From Altibacter lentus (GTDB lineage Bacteria; Bacteroidota; Bacteroidia; Flavobacteriales; Flavobacteriaceae): a DNA stretch of 64,000 bases. Position 1 is the first letter of the stretch; each line of letters begins with the position of its first letter. The notes beneath the pieces are model-generated. The model was not told the origin of the DNA. It ran no database searches and was given only the letters and a program-made list of their open reading frames with translations. The translations under genes were made by a program, and so were the position numbers. Where the stretch lies: positions 2,248,963-2,312,962 of the forward strand of contig NZ_KN050846.1 of assembly GCF_000746845.1 (NCBI RefSeq), read 5' to 3'. Shown here in pieces: positions 1 to 7,584 of the stretch.

Positions 1-144
1 CATGACAGGTCAACTCTATTTCGTATTTTTGAAACCGAACTTCAACACCAAGGTCTCCCCTATACAATTTTAAGAGGTTCCAACACTCAGCGCTTGCAAA
101 GCGCTATTGAACTAATTGAAAAACTATTGAAGGAAACTACATAG
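1..144 (+). CDS. NadR-like AAA ATPase, C-terminal end only
   Basis: The first frame is open from the window edge to a TAG at 142-144 and gives 47 residues, beginning HDRSTLFRIFETEL and ending IEKLLKETT. The pattern of a charged helix, a short TILRG strand and a final helix matches the C-terminus of flavobacterial ATPases of the NadR / nicotinamide riboside kinase type, which in this family often sit just upstream of a DUF4301 gene. The catalytic P-loop lies outside the window, so function is inferred only from the tail and the neighbour. The next start codon follows after 1 nt, suggesting one transcript. Confidence 0.55.
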   Translation, partial: HDRSTLFRIFETELQHQGLPYTILRGSNTQRLQSAIELIEKLLKETT

Positions 145-145
145 C

Positions 146-1672
146 ATGCTCACAAATAAAGACCTACAGCAAATAAAGGACCATGGACTTACTGTTGATG
201 CTGTAGTGAAACAACTGGAAACCTTTGTTAGAGGGATTCCTCCGGTTCACATCATCACTGCAGCTTCCAAAGGCAACGGAATAGAGGTTATACCGCAAAA
301 TGTCCAGGAAAAATTGATCGCGCGGTACGAAGCCGAAAAGGACGGATTAGAGATCGTTAAATTTGTACCTGCATCTGGAGCGGCCACTCGCATGTTCCAG
401 TTTCTGCACGAATTTTTGGATACCTACGATCCCAAAAACGAAAAGCTCAATACATACTTAAAGGAAGGGGAGCGTAAGGAGTTGACCACTTTCTTGAACG
501 CCCTCAAGGACTTTGCTTTTGTCAACGATGTTAGAAAGGTCATACGTCATAATTATCCGGATTACAAACATTGTAAAAAGGGGCAGCGTTGCTACTATTT
601 TGTAAAGGCAATGCTGGAAAGGGACGGACTTAATTTTGGGAATCTTCCCAAAGGTCTTATCCCTTTTCACAAGTATACTAAATATGCTACCACAGCTTTT
701 GAAGAACAACTCTACGAGAGTGCATACTATGCATCGTCAAAAGATGATGCCTACCTGCACTTTACCTTTAGCGAAGCGCATGTAGGTTATTTTAAGGAGG
801 AATTCAACAACATTCAAAAGCGGGTTAGTAAAAAGACCAAAACACAGTTCCACATTTCGTATTCGTTTCAGAAAAAAGAAACCGATACAATTGCCGTGAC
901 CGAAGAGAACAGACCTTTTAGGGATGATAAAGGCAATTTGATCCTTCGGCCCTCCGGTCATGGAGCCTTGCTGGAAAACCTGAATGAAGTAAATGCCGAT
1001 CTTGTCTTTATAAAGAACATTGATAACGTGGTCGCCGAAGAATATGTCGAGCAGATCGCTTATTTTAAGAAAGTACTTGCCGGAAAACTTCTTTGGCTGC
1101 AACAAAAAATCTTTAGCTATTTGGAATATTTTGAGCAGGAGAACGGCGAAGAATCAATTAAAGAGGTCAGCTCCTTTCTCTGGAACGAGTTAAGCATTAA
1201 GGATATTCCCAAGACCATACAGGAGTTAAAATACATTTTAAACAGGCCTCTCCGTGTGTGCGGCGTGGTGCGTAATACAGGGGCTCCCGGCGGCGGTCCT
1301 TTTTGGGTGAAGTCAGAAACAGGTAATACCACCCTGCAGATCGTGGAAATGGCTCAAATCGATCTGGATGATCCAAGACAAAAAGCGATCGTGAACGAAG
1401 CGACCCATTTTAATCCGGTGGATATAGTATGTGGATTGAAAAATTACAAAGGGGAGAAGTTTGATCTTACGAAGTTCACAGACCCGAAAGCAGGATTTAT
1501 CGCTACGAAGTCGCAACATGGAAAGTTATTGAAAGCACTCGAATTACCGGGACTGTGGAACGGGGGCATGGCGCAATGGAACACCGCATTTGTTGAAGTC
1601 CCGTTATCGACCTTTAACCCTGTGAAAACAGTAAATGACCTCCTTCAAAAGGAGCACCGACCTAATGCCTGA
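146..1672 (+). CDS. DUF4301 family protein
   Basis: This 508-residue soluble protein has no signal peptide or membrane segment. The N-terminal part has the family hallmarks PPVHI and KFVPASGAATRMF (about residue 70), the latter a glycine/alanine-rich loop resembling the nucleotide-binding loop of sugar nucleotidyltransferases. A second glycine-rich stretch, NTGAPGGGPFWV, lies near residue 380. The family is a Bacteroidota domain of unknown function, and its loop motifs suggest a nucleotidyltransferase-like fold (inference). The ATG lies 1 nt after the upstream stop, and its TGA overlaps the arfB ATG as TGATG, so translational coupling is likely. Confidence 0.85.
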   Translation: MLTNKDLQQIKDHGLTVDAVVKQLETFVRGIPPVHIITAASKGNGIEVIPQNVQEKLIARYEAEKDGLEIVKFVPASGAATRMFQFLHEFLDTYDPKNEKLNTYLKEGERKELTTFLNALKDFAFVNDVRKVIRHNYPDYKHCKKGQRCYYFVKAMLERDGLNFGNLPKGLIPFHKYTKYATTAFEEQLYESAYYASSKDDAYLHFTFSEAHVGYFKEEFNNIQKRVSKKTKTQFHISYSFQKKETDTIAVTEENRPFRDDKGNLILRPSGHGALLENLNEVNADLVFIKNIDNVVAEEYVEQIAYFKKVLAGKLLWLQQKIFSYLEYFEQENGEESIKEVSSFLWNELSIKDIPKTIQELKYILNRPLRVCGVVRNTGAPGGGPFWVKSETGNTTLQIVEMAQIDLDDPRQKAIVNEATHFNPVDIVCGLKNYKGEKFDLTKFTDPKAGFIATKSQHGKLLKALELPGLWNGGMAQWNTAFVEVPLSTFNPVKTVNDLLQKEHRPNA

Positions 1673-2076
1673 TGAACACTGAAAAACTCATTAAAGAGTG
1701 CGATTTTAAAGCGATGCGAAGTAGCGGGCCCGGAGGGCAGCACGTCAATAAAACTGCTTCGAAAGTAGAAGTCACTTTTAATATAATTGCTTCGGAAGCA
1801 TTGACTTCCATAGAAAAGGAACGCCTTCAGAAGAAATTGGAATCGAGAATCTCTTCAGAAGGAGCCATACAGTTGCAATGCGGAGAAACCCGAAGTCAGC
1901 ATAAGAACAAAGCACTTGTGATCGAACGACTTATTGCGCTTTTGAAGAAGCATCTTAAGGTCGCAAAGCCGCGCAAAAAGACAAAACCATCAAAAAGTGC
2001 CATGGAGCGCCGACTGAAGACCAAAAAGGAGCAGGCGCTAAAAAAATCGAACAGGAAACCTCCTAGATTAGAGTAA
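1672..2076 (+). CDS. arfB: Alternative ribosome-rescue factor B (peptidyl-tRNA hydrolase)
   Basis: The 134-residue protein carries the release-factor catalytic signature SSGPGGQHVNKTAS with the GGQ at residues 21-23, followed by a small RF-1-like domain. The last 35 residues are a Lys/Arg-rich tail (KPRKKTKPSKS, RRLKTKKEQ). In ArfB/YaeJ this tail enters the empty mRNA channel of stalled ribosomes while GGQ hydrolyses the peptidyl-tRNA. Codon-recognition domains of normal release factors are absent, and the length equals the ArfB family. The start overlaps the DUF4301 stop by one base. Confidence 0.9.
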   Translation: MNTEKLIKECDFKAMRSSGPGGQHVNKTASKVEVTFNIIASEALTSIEKERLQKKLESRISSEGAIQLQCGETRSQHKNKALVIERLIALLKKHLKVAKPRKKTKPSKSAMERRLKTKKEQALKKSNRKPPRLE

Positions 2077-2081
2077 AACCT

Positions 2082-2089
2082 TATCTTTG
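2082..2089 (+). promoter_or_regulatory. Bacteroidota -7 promoter box before the TPP riboswitch
   Basis: TATCTTTG matches the TAnnTTTG box of the Bacteroidota primary sigma factor. It lies about 12 nt before the riboswitch, so the transcript would start just ahead of the aptamer. No clear TTTG -33 element is seen. Confidence 0.6.
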
Positions 2090-2100
2090 TATCACATCTC

Positions 2101-2190
2101 AAAGGGGTGCCGATTTTGTTTCTGTTCCGAAATAGAAAAAGCTGAGATTATACCCAATGAACCTGGGCGGATAATGCTGCCAAGGGAATA
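2101..2190 (+). promoter_or_regulatory. TPP riboswitch (THI element)
   Basis: All conserved pieces of the thiamin pyrophosphate aptamer are present in order: GGGGTGCC (2104-2111), GCTGAGA (2141-2147), ACCC (2152-2155), GAACCTG (2159-2165), ATAATGC (2171-2177) and AAGGGAA (2182-2188). It is followed by a small GACAC/GTGTC hairpin (2192-2204) and an intrinsic terminator. AATAGG at 2187-2192, the 3' edge of the aptamer, is complementary to CCTATT in the terminator's 5' arm, giving a plausible antiterminator in the absence of TPP. It should switch off the downstream TonB-dependent receptor when thiamin is plentiful. Confidence 0.92.
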
Positions 2191-2217
2191 GGACACCAAG
2201 TGTCTGCATGATATACC

Positions 2218-2252
2218 CCTATTAGATCATTTTGGTTCTAATAGGTTTTTTT
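2218..2252 (+). terminator. Riboswitch-controlled intrinsic terminator
   Basis: CCTATTAGA (2218-2226) pairs perfectly with TCTAATAGG (2237-2245), a 9-bp stem with a 10-nt loop, followed by seven T. It lies between the TPP aptamer and the receptor start, so it is the expression platform. Confidence 0.88.
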
Positions 2253-2319
2253 ATGCGAAATCATTATCAATATTTAACCATAGAATAACGCCCCTTTTAT
2301 TCGTACAATTTATTTACGA

Positions 2320-4497
2320 ATGAAGAATTTTACCTTGTTATTAAGTTTATTGACCATTTCTACTACATTAATGGCTCAAGAAGTAGTTACAGACACTACA
2401 AAAGTGGAACCATTGGAAGAAGTATTAGTAAGGGCGGTTCGTGTTAAAGCCGATTCGCCCATTACGCATTCTAATATCGAAAAGGAAGAGCTGGAACCAA
2501 GAAATCTTGGTCAGGATATTCCTTATATGCTTAATTATTTACCTTCGGTGGTTACTACCAGCGATGCCGGAGCGGGTGTTGGCTATACGTATATTAGAGT
2601 GCGGGGTAGTGATGCTTCCCGCATCAATGTCACTCTCAACGGCATTCCTTTTAACGATGCCGAAAGTCAGGGGACCTTTTTTGTAAACCTACCGGATTTT
2701 ACTTCCTCCGTACAAAGTTTACAGCTGCAACGCGGCGTAGGTACTTCCACGAATGGTTCCGGTGCCTTTGGAGCCAGTTTAAATGTGTTGACCGATGCTG
2801 TTTCTGAAACGTCCTTTGGCGAGATCGCGAATTCTTTTGGCTCTTATAACACCCGAAAGCACACGGTAAAGTTCAGTACCGGACTGCTCAATGACCATTT
2901 CGAGATCGCAGGACGCCTTTCAACAATTAAATCTGACGGGTATATAGACAGGGCGCGATCTGATCTTAAATCGTACTTCCTTCAGGCTGCTTTTACAGAC
3001 CATAATACCCTTATAAAAGCCATTACTTTTGGAGGTCGCGAAGAGACCTATCAGGCCTGGTATGGTATCGATGCTGAAACCTTAGAGAATGACCGAACGT
3101 ATAATCCGGCAGGAATGTACACCGATAGTGATGGCACTGTACGTTTTTACGACAATGAAGTAGACAACTATGCACAGGATCATTTTCAAGTACTCTGGAA
3201 CCAACGCTTCAACAATCAATGGAGCAGTAATGTGGCAGTCAATTATACCTACGGAAGGGGTTATTTTGAACAATACAAGGAAGATGAAGATTTTGCCTTT
3301 TACGATTTTGAGCCTATTTCCATAGGTGTTGATTCTATTAATTCCACAGATCTTATTCGTCGTCGCTGGCTGGACAATGACTTCTATGCCATAAATGCGA
3401 ATGTCAATTACAAGGACAACACTTGGGATATAAGTACGGGTGCCTTCTTTAGTCTGTATGACGGTGATCATTTTGGGGAGGTGATCTGGGCACGCTATGC
3501 CAGTGAAAGTGAGATCCGGGATCGCTATTATTTTGGTGAAGGAGACAAAAATGAATTCACGATTTTTTCGAAAGCGACCTGGCGGTTAAACGATGTTTGG
3601 AGTGTATTTGGGGACCTTCAGGGTAGATTCCTGAGCTACACTACTTCGGGCTTGACTTCAGAAAAAGTTCCGCTGGCGGTAGACGAAACCTATTCGTTTT
3701 TTAATCCGAAAGCCGGTGTATCCCTGAAACTTTCACAAGAACAACAGCTCTACGCATCCTACGGTCGAGCCCACAGAGAACCCAGACGAAGTGATTTTGA
3801 ACAAGGGATCTTTACAGCCGAAAAGTTGGACGATATTGAATTGGGATGGCGGTATGTTTCAGAAAAACTAGTGATTAACAGCAACCTGTTCTATATGGAC
3901 TACAAAGATCAATTGGTGCTTACCGGTGCCTTGGATGATGTAGGGGCACCTATTAGGGCGACCAGCGGAAAAAGTTACCGGCTCGGACTCGAGATGGATG
4001 CATCGATCGCACTTTCCGAAGCGCTAAGCCTGCAGCCCAATGTGGCGATAAGCAAAAACCAGAATGTAGATTTTGTGACATCGCTCGATGGTGCACTGGT
4101 AAACCTCGGAAATACAGAGATATCGTTTAGTCCGTCACTCATAGCAGCCAACAGATTAGCATATAAGCCTGTGGAGTCGTTGGAGTTAGCCCTGCTTTCA
4201 AAATATGTGGGAACACAGTATATGGGAAATACCGAAAGTCCTGTCTCTAAACTGGATGCTTATTTTGTGAACGACCTCAACATAACCTATACACTTAAGC
4301 AGTTGCCTTGGGTGCGCGAGGTGCTTTTTTCGGCATTATTAAACAATCTTTTCAATACGGAATATGTATCGAATGGATATTACTTTACCTATGACGATGA
4401 TTTTTCGGTCCCGGGAACTGTTACCACAGTAGAAGGAGCGGGCTATTATCCGCAAGCAACATTCAATTTCTTGATAGGCGCTACGGTAAAATTCTAA
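2320..4497 (+). CDS. TonB-dependent outer-membrane receptor, probably for thiamin
   Basis: The 725-residue protein starts with a signal peptide (MKNFTLLLSLLTISTTLMA, cleavage before QE), followed by a plug domain (about 40-150, with YIRVRGSDASR and GVGTSTNGSGAFG) and a long beta-barrel with alternating aromatic strands ending in a C-terminal Phe (GATVKF). It would import a substrate across the outer membrane using TonB energy. Substrate assignment to thiamin or a derivative rests on the TPP riboswitch directly upstream, since the family itself covers many ligands. It is separated from the riboswitch terminator by 68 nt. Its stop overlaps that of the convergent lipoprotein gene. Confidence 0.9.
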   Translation: MKNFTLLLSLLTISTTLMAQEVVTDTTKVEPLEEVLVRAVRVKADSPITHSNIEKEELEPRNLGQDIPYMLNYLPSVVTTSDAGAGVGYTYIRVRGSDASRINVTLNGIPFNDAESQGTFFVNLPDFTSSVQSLQLQRGVGTSTNGSGAFGASLNVLTDAVSETSFGEIANSFGSYNTRKHTVKFSTGLLNDHFEIAGRLSTIKSDGYIDRARSDLKSYFLQAAFTDHNTLIKAITFGGREETYQAWYGIDAETLENDRTYNPAGMYTDSDGTVRFYDNEVDNYAQDHFQVLWNQRFNNQWSSNVAVNYTYGRGYFEQYKEDEDFAFYDFEPISIGVDSINSTDLIRRRWLDNDFYAINANVNYKDNTWDISTGAFFSLYDGDHFGEVIWARYASESEIRDRYYFGEGDKNEFTIFSKATWRLNDVWSVFGDLQGRFLSYTTSGLTSEKVPLAVDETYSFFNPKAGVSLKLSQEQQLYASYGRAHREPRRSDFEQGIFTAEKLDDIELGWRYVSEKLVINSNLFYMDYKDQLVLTGALDDVGAPIRATSGKSYRLGLEMDASIALSEALSLQPNVAISKNQNVDFVTSLDGALVNLGNTEISFSPSLIAANRLAYKPVESLELALLSKYVGTQYMGNTESPVSKLDAYFVNDLNITYTLKQLPWVREVLFSALLNNLFNTEYVSNGYYFTYDDDFSVPGTVTTVEGAGYYPQATFNFLIGATVKF

Positions 4498-4925
4498 TTT
4501 GAGATCAAAATATTATTTCCCGAACGCTGCGCCAAATACTGCTGCATGGGATAGAGATTTTCATTGTTTTGATGCTGTCCCGTGACAATATCGTAGCTAT
4601 TATCATCTTCGCACTGGCAGGTGGCAATGATCCCTTCCAGGGTCATGCGCGAACAAGAATTAGGGGTGTGATTAGGATCGCTTAGGTCGAAGGCAGTATA
4701 CAGGTCGTTGTTTACATTATAGACCACGATTCCTTTAACTCCCTGTTGATTGATCACAATACTATTTCCGGGAAATCGCAACGGATTGTATTCGGGAAGG
4801 TTCAAGTTAAGGTTGAGGTTCACTAAAGGATCGATTAGATAAGGGTTGTCATCGTCAACCCCCTCATCTTTTTTGCAAGAAGTGAAAACGAGTAAAAAAC
4901 TTGCAAGAAAAAGTAAGGGTCTCAT
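4494..4925 (-). CDS. Lipoprotein with a degenerate Rieske-like fold
   Basis: The 143-residue product has a lipoprotein signal (LLVFTSC, acylated Cys near residue 17) and an Asp-rich linker. Its second half is laid out like a small Rieske domain: an SCSRMTLEG segment, then CQCEDDNSYDIVTGQ, then YPMQQYLAQRSGNNILI. A functional Rieske protein has CxH and CxxH ligand pairs. Here the first motif reads CSR and the second CQCEDD, so both ligand histidines are missing and a normal 2Fe-2S cluster is unlikely. The fold assignment is an inference from motif order. The gene is convergent with the TonB receptor and divergent from greA. Confidence 0.6.
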   Translation of the reverse strand: MRPLLFLASFLLVFTSCKKDEGVDDDNPYLIDPLVNLNLNLNLPEYNPLRFPGNSIVINQQGVKGIVVYNVNNDLYTAFDLSDPNHTPNSCSRMTLEGIIATCQCEDDNSYDIVTGQHQNNENLYPMQQYLAQRSGNNILISN

Positions 4926-4981
4926 AGCTTAAAAATTGTGGGTACGAAGGTACAATAAAACGGCGAAAATTAAATTTTTAG

Positions 4982-4989
4982 TATATTTG
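4982..4989 (+). promoter_or_regulatory. Promoter box of greA
   Basis: TATATTTG matches the TAnnTTTG consensus. Initiation about 5-7 nt later would begin the structured greA leader of about 115 nt. Confidence 0.55.
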
Positions 4990-4993
4990 TGTA

Positions 4994-5091
4994 ACCAATC
5001 CCGTCCTGTATGGGATTTTTTTAATTCCCTATCTTGAACGATGCTGAAAAACTTGAAAGCAGAGGGAATATCACTGCAACGTGAGATTGGT
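4994..5091 (+). promoter_or_regulatory. Structured leader of greA with a terminator-like hairpin
   Basis: Three complementary pairs can be seen: ACCAATC (4994-5000) with GATTGGT (5085-5091), AATCCC (4997-5002) with GGGATT (5012-5017), and ATTCCCT (5024-5030) with AGGGAAT (5063-5069). The second is a small hairpin followed by a T run (5016-5022) and so resembles an intrinsic terminator. Its 5' arm shares bases AATC with the long-range pair, so the two can compete. Control of greA by attenuation is inference. Confidence 0.45.
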
Positions 5092-5115
5092 GTTATACAA
5101 ACGATGAAGTTATGA
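5041..5115 (+). CDS. Possible 24-codon leader ORF coupled to greA
   Basis: ATG at 5041 opens 24 codons (starting MLKNLKAEGIS, ending VIQTMKL) that close with TGA at 5113-5115, overlapping the greA ATG as ATGA. This arrangement is typical of translational coupling. No clear ribosome-binding site is seen, and the product has no recognised homology; it may be only a regulatory leader or chance. Confidence 0.3.
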   Translation: MLKNLKAEGISLQREIGVIQTMKL

Positions 5116-5588
5116 GTAAAGTATCTTATTATACTGCCGAAGGATTAAAAAAACTGCGAGACGAACTGGATCAGCTTCGTGATGTGGAACGTCCCAGGGC
5201 GTCTCAGGCCATTGCCGAAGCACGTGACAAAGGAGACCTAAGCGAGAACGCCGAATATGATGCCGCCAAAGAGGCACAAGGAATGCTCGAGATGCGTATT
5301 TCTAAACTGGAAGAGACCGTAGCCAACGCTCGGTTGATTGACGAATCTCAATTGGATACTTCCAAGGTGTTGGTGCACTCCAAAGTAAAGATAAAGAACC
5401 AGAACAATGGCATGGAGATGCAGTACAAATTGGTAGCCCAAAGTGAGGCAGATCTAAAGAGTGGAAAGATCTCTGTAGATTCTCCCATTGGAAAAGGGCT
5501 GCTGGGAAAAAAAGTAGGTGAAATGGCAGAGATCCAGGTTCCGAATGGCGTGATGAAGTTTGAGATCCTGGAAATTTCAAGAGATTAA
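5112..5588 (+). CDS. greA: Transcription elongation factor GreA
   Basis: The 158-residue length is standard. Residues 1-75 form the antiparallel coiled coil, with the tip GDLSENAEYDAAKE supplying the acidic residues D42 and E45 that chelate the second Mg in the RNA polymerase secondary channel. The C-terminal FKBP-like domain includes SPIGKGLLGKKVGE. GreA stimulates cleavage of backtracked RNA so that elongation can resume. It follows a structured leader and the next gene (HIT protein) starts 1 nt after its stop, indicating an operon. Confidence 0.97.
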   Translation: MSKVSYYTAEGLKKLRDELDQLRDVERPRASQAIAEARDKGDLSENAEYDAAKEAQGMLEMRISKLEETVANARLIDESQLDTSKVLVHSKVKIKNQNNGMEMQYKLVAQSEADLKSGKISVDSPIGKGLLGKKVGEMAEIQVPNGVMKFEILEISRD

Positions 5589-5589
5589 T

Positions 5590-5982
5590 ATGGCAACGAT
5601 ATTCACAAAAATAATCGAAGGCGAAATACCTGCCTACAAGGTGGCAGAGGATGAGAACTTTATTGCCTTTCTCGACATCAACCCCAATGCACAGGGACAT
5701 ACCTTATGTGTTCCGAAGGAGGAAGTAAATAAGATCTTCGATCTTGGGGAGCACATGTACTTACAACTCATGCAATTTTCACGCAAGGTAGCCATAGCGC
5801 TCGAAAAGACTGTACCTTGTAAGCGTGTTGGAATGGCTGTTATAGGCTTGGAGGTTCCTCACGTACATGTACATCTTATTCCTATTAACGAAATGAAGGA
5901 CATGACCTTTGGGCGTAAAGTTTCCATGACTCCTAAAGAATTTGAAGCACTCGCCGAAAAGATAAAGCACAATATTACTTAA
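5590..5982 (+). CDS. HIT family nucleotide hydrolase
   Basis: The 130-residue protein has the histidine triad HVHVHLIP at residues 91-98; the middle His attacks the alpha-phosphate of nucleotide conjugates. The N-terminal IFTKIIEGEIPAYKV and FLDINPNAQGHTL motifs place it with HinT/HIT hydrolases acting on AMP-linked substrates. An upstream in-frame ATG at 5560 lies inside greA; 5590 is chosen because family members begin with MATIF. It overlaps the 3' end of the convergent gene by 4 nt. Confidence 0.93.
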   Translation: MATIFTKIIEGEIPAYKVAEDENFIAFLDINPNAQGHTLCVPKEEVNKIFDLGEHMYLQLMQFSRKVAIALEKTVPCKRVGMAVIGLEVPHVHVHLIPINEMKDMTFGRKVSMTPKEFEALAEKIKHNIT

Positions 5983-6320
5983 CGTATAAGCAAGTAGACC
6001 ACTGCGGCTACGATCACGATCCCTGCCAATAGTAATATATACGTCAGCGATGTGAGATGTGTGCCCGTGGTATGGGGAACCACCAACTTTTGGTGATATT
6101 CATGTACCCGTTCTATATCATCATTCCAAGTAACAGGATAAATGGTGCTGTTACAGGTGTGACAATACAATGTCTCTGCAATCGTTTTTTCTGCTTTTTT
6201 GTACCATTTCGTTTCAATAACCTCTTGACTGAATGTAAATTCCAGCCCATTGCTGGCATAGCATTCGGGGCAATTGTTTGCGATCCTGGCGGTATGTAGT
6301 ACGTGGGATGTTTTTTTCAT
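5979..6320 (-). CDS. Membrane-anchored zinc-ribbon-like protein
   Basis: The 113-residue product has two CxxC pairs (C17/C20 and C53/C56) that could hold one zinc, and a single C-terminal membrane segment (about 93-112, ILLLAGIVIVAAVVYLLI). No catalytic motif is recognised. A longer frame starting at 6362 would overlap the kinase gene; the ATG at 6320 lies 1 nt after the kinase stop and is preferred. It is the second gene of a two-gene unit with the sensor kinase, so a role linked to that kinase is possible but unproven. Confidence 0.65.
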   Translation of the reverse strand: MKKTSHVLHTARIANNCPECYASNGLEFTFSQEVIETKWYKKAEKTIAETLYCHTCNSTIYPVTWNDDIERVHEYHQKLVVPHTTGTHLTSLTYILLLAGIVIVAAVVYLLIR

Positions 6321-6321
6321 A

Positions 6322-7482
6322 TTAAGAATGCAGACGTAGCGAGATTTCCATGGTGGTCCCAACGCCGGGTGTGCTTTTTAGAACGCGTATTCGTCCGTTA
6401 TGGTATTCTTCAATAATACGTTTTACCAGGGAAAGACCCAATCCCCATCCTCTTTTTTTCGTTGTAAATCCGGGTTGAAAGATTTTGGAGAAATGTTTTT
6501 TAGGAATTCCCTTCCCGGTGTCACTCACACGTAATAACGCATATTTCGACCCACTTTCAATAGTGATATGAATCGTTCCTTTTCCTTTCATGGCGTCGAT
6601 CGCATTTTTTACAAGATTTTCTATGGTCCAACTAAACAACTGTGAATTCAACTGAACCCATACCGGTTCATCCAAGATTTCCAATTCAAAATGGATCAAC
6701 TTAGAGCTTCGTCTTTTTAAATAGTCGAAGGAAGTGCGGGTTTCGGTAACCAGATCCTTTCGTTCCAATTTTGGGATAGATCCTATCTTAGAGAATCGCT
6801 CTGTAATGGTTCGAAGCCGGTCGATATCCTTCTCGATCTCAACCACGTATTCCGGATTTACTTGCTCCGATTTTAAGATCTCTGTCCAACCCACTAGGGA
6901 TGATAACGGTGTCCCAATTTGGTGAGCTGTTTCTTTCGCCATTCCGGCCCAGAGTTTATTTTGCTCTGCAGAGCGAGACGTTTGATAGAAGAAATAAACG
7001 GCAACGAAAAAGAGAACAATAATAAGGATAAGAACGGCGGGATAGTATTTTAATTTATTGATAAGAGGAGAGTTGCCGTAATATATGGTTTGGAGTAGTT
7101 CTCCATTATACGTTACCTCCAGCGGCTTATATTCGGAAGCGAACTGCTCAGTCAATTTTTTTCGGTGTTCGCGAAGCTTGGCCGAATCCATCTCTTTTTC
7201 AACAATATTCCTAACATTGTAAGAGTCTTCCTTATGTGTATAAACGATCATAGGAGTGGTCGAATTACTTTGCACCACTTCCAATACGATCTTGTTGATC
7301 TCGCCGCTGCCCAGATCACTGGTCTGGAGCTCTTCTTGCGCCGAAGCCCATATCTGCATCTTTCCGCGTTCACTTTCTTTTAGCTGATTAAAGAACGCAT
7401 AGGTATTCCAAAGGATGAGTGTAATGATAAAGACAGAGACAAGAATAAAAAACCAGCGGGTAAAGGCAGTTGTATTTAGCAT
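6322..7482 (-). CDS. Membrane sensor histidine kinase
   Basis: The 386-residue protein has membrane segments at about 11-30 and 148-166 bracketing a roughly 115-residue periplasmic sensor region. The dimerisation helix contains the H-box AHQIGTPLSSL with the phospho-acceptor H187. The catalytic domain has the N-box (ENLVKNAIDAM), G1 box (DTGKGIPK) and G2 box (GWGLGLSLV). No response regulator gene is adjacent, so it is an orphan kinase here. It is followed immediately by the zinc-ribbon membrane protein gene. Confidence 0.92.
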   Translation of the reverse strand: MLNTTAFTRWFFILVSVFIITLILWNTYAFFNQLKESERGKMQIWASAQEELQTSDLGSGEINKIVLEVVQSNSTTPMIVYTHKEDSYNVRNIVEKEMDSAKLREHRKKLTEQFASEYKPLEVTYNGELLQTIYYGNSPLINKLKYYPAVLILIIVLFFVAVYFFYQTSRSAEQNKLWAGMAKETAHQIGTPLSSLVGWTEILKSEQVNPEYVVEIEKDIDRLRTITERFSKIGSIPKLERKDLVTETRTSFDYLKRRSSKLIHFELEILDEPVWVQLNSQLFSWTIENLVKNAIDAMKGKGTIHITIESGSKYALLRVSDTGKGIPKKHFSKIFQPGFTTKKRGWGLGLSLVKRIIEEYHNGRIRVLKSTPGVGTTMEISLRLHS

Positions 7483-7570
7483 AGAGCATACGTACTATTA
7501 GGTTTTAAATATAAAGCAAATATGTTAATATTATTGTGTGATCAAATTTTTACAAGCTAGTTACTTTGGG

Positions 7571-7578
7571 TACATTTG
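7571..7578 (+). promoter_or_regulatory. Promoter box directly before the flavin reductase start
   Basis: TACATTTG fits TAnnTTTG and ends only 6 nt before the ATG at 7585. Transcription would begin at or next to the start codon, implying a leaderless mRNA. Confidence 0.55.
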
Positions 7579-7584
7579 CAGGCA

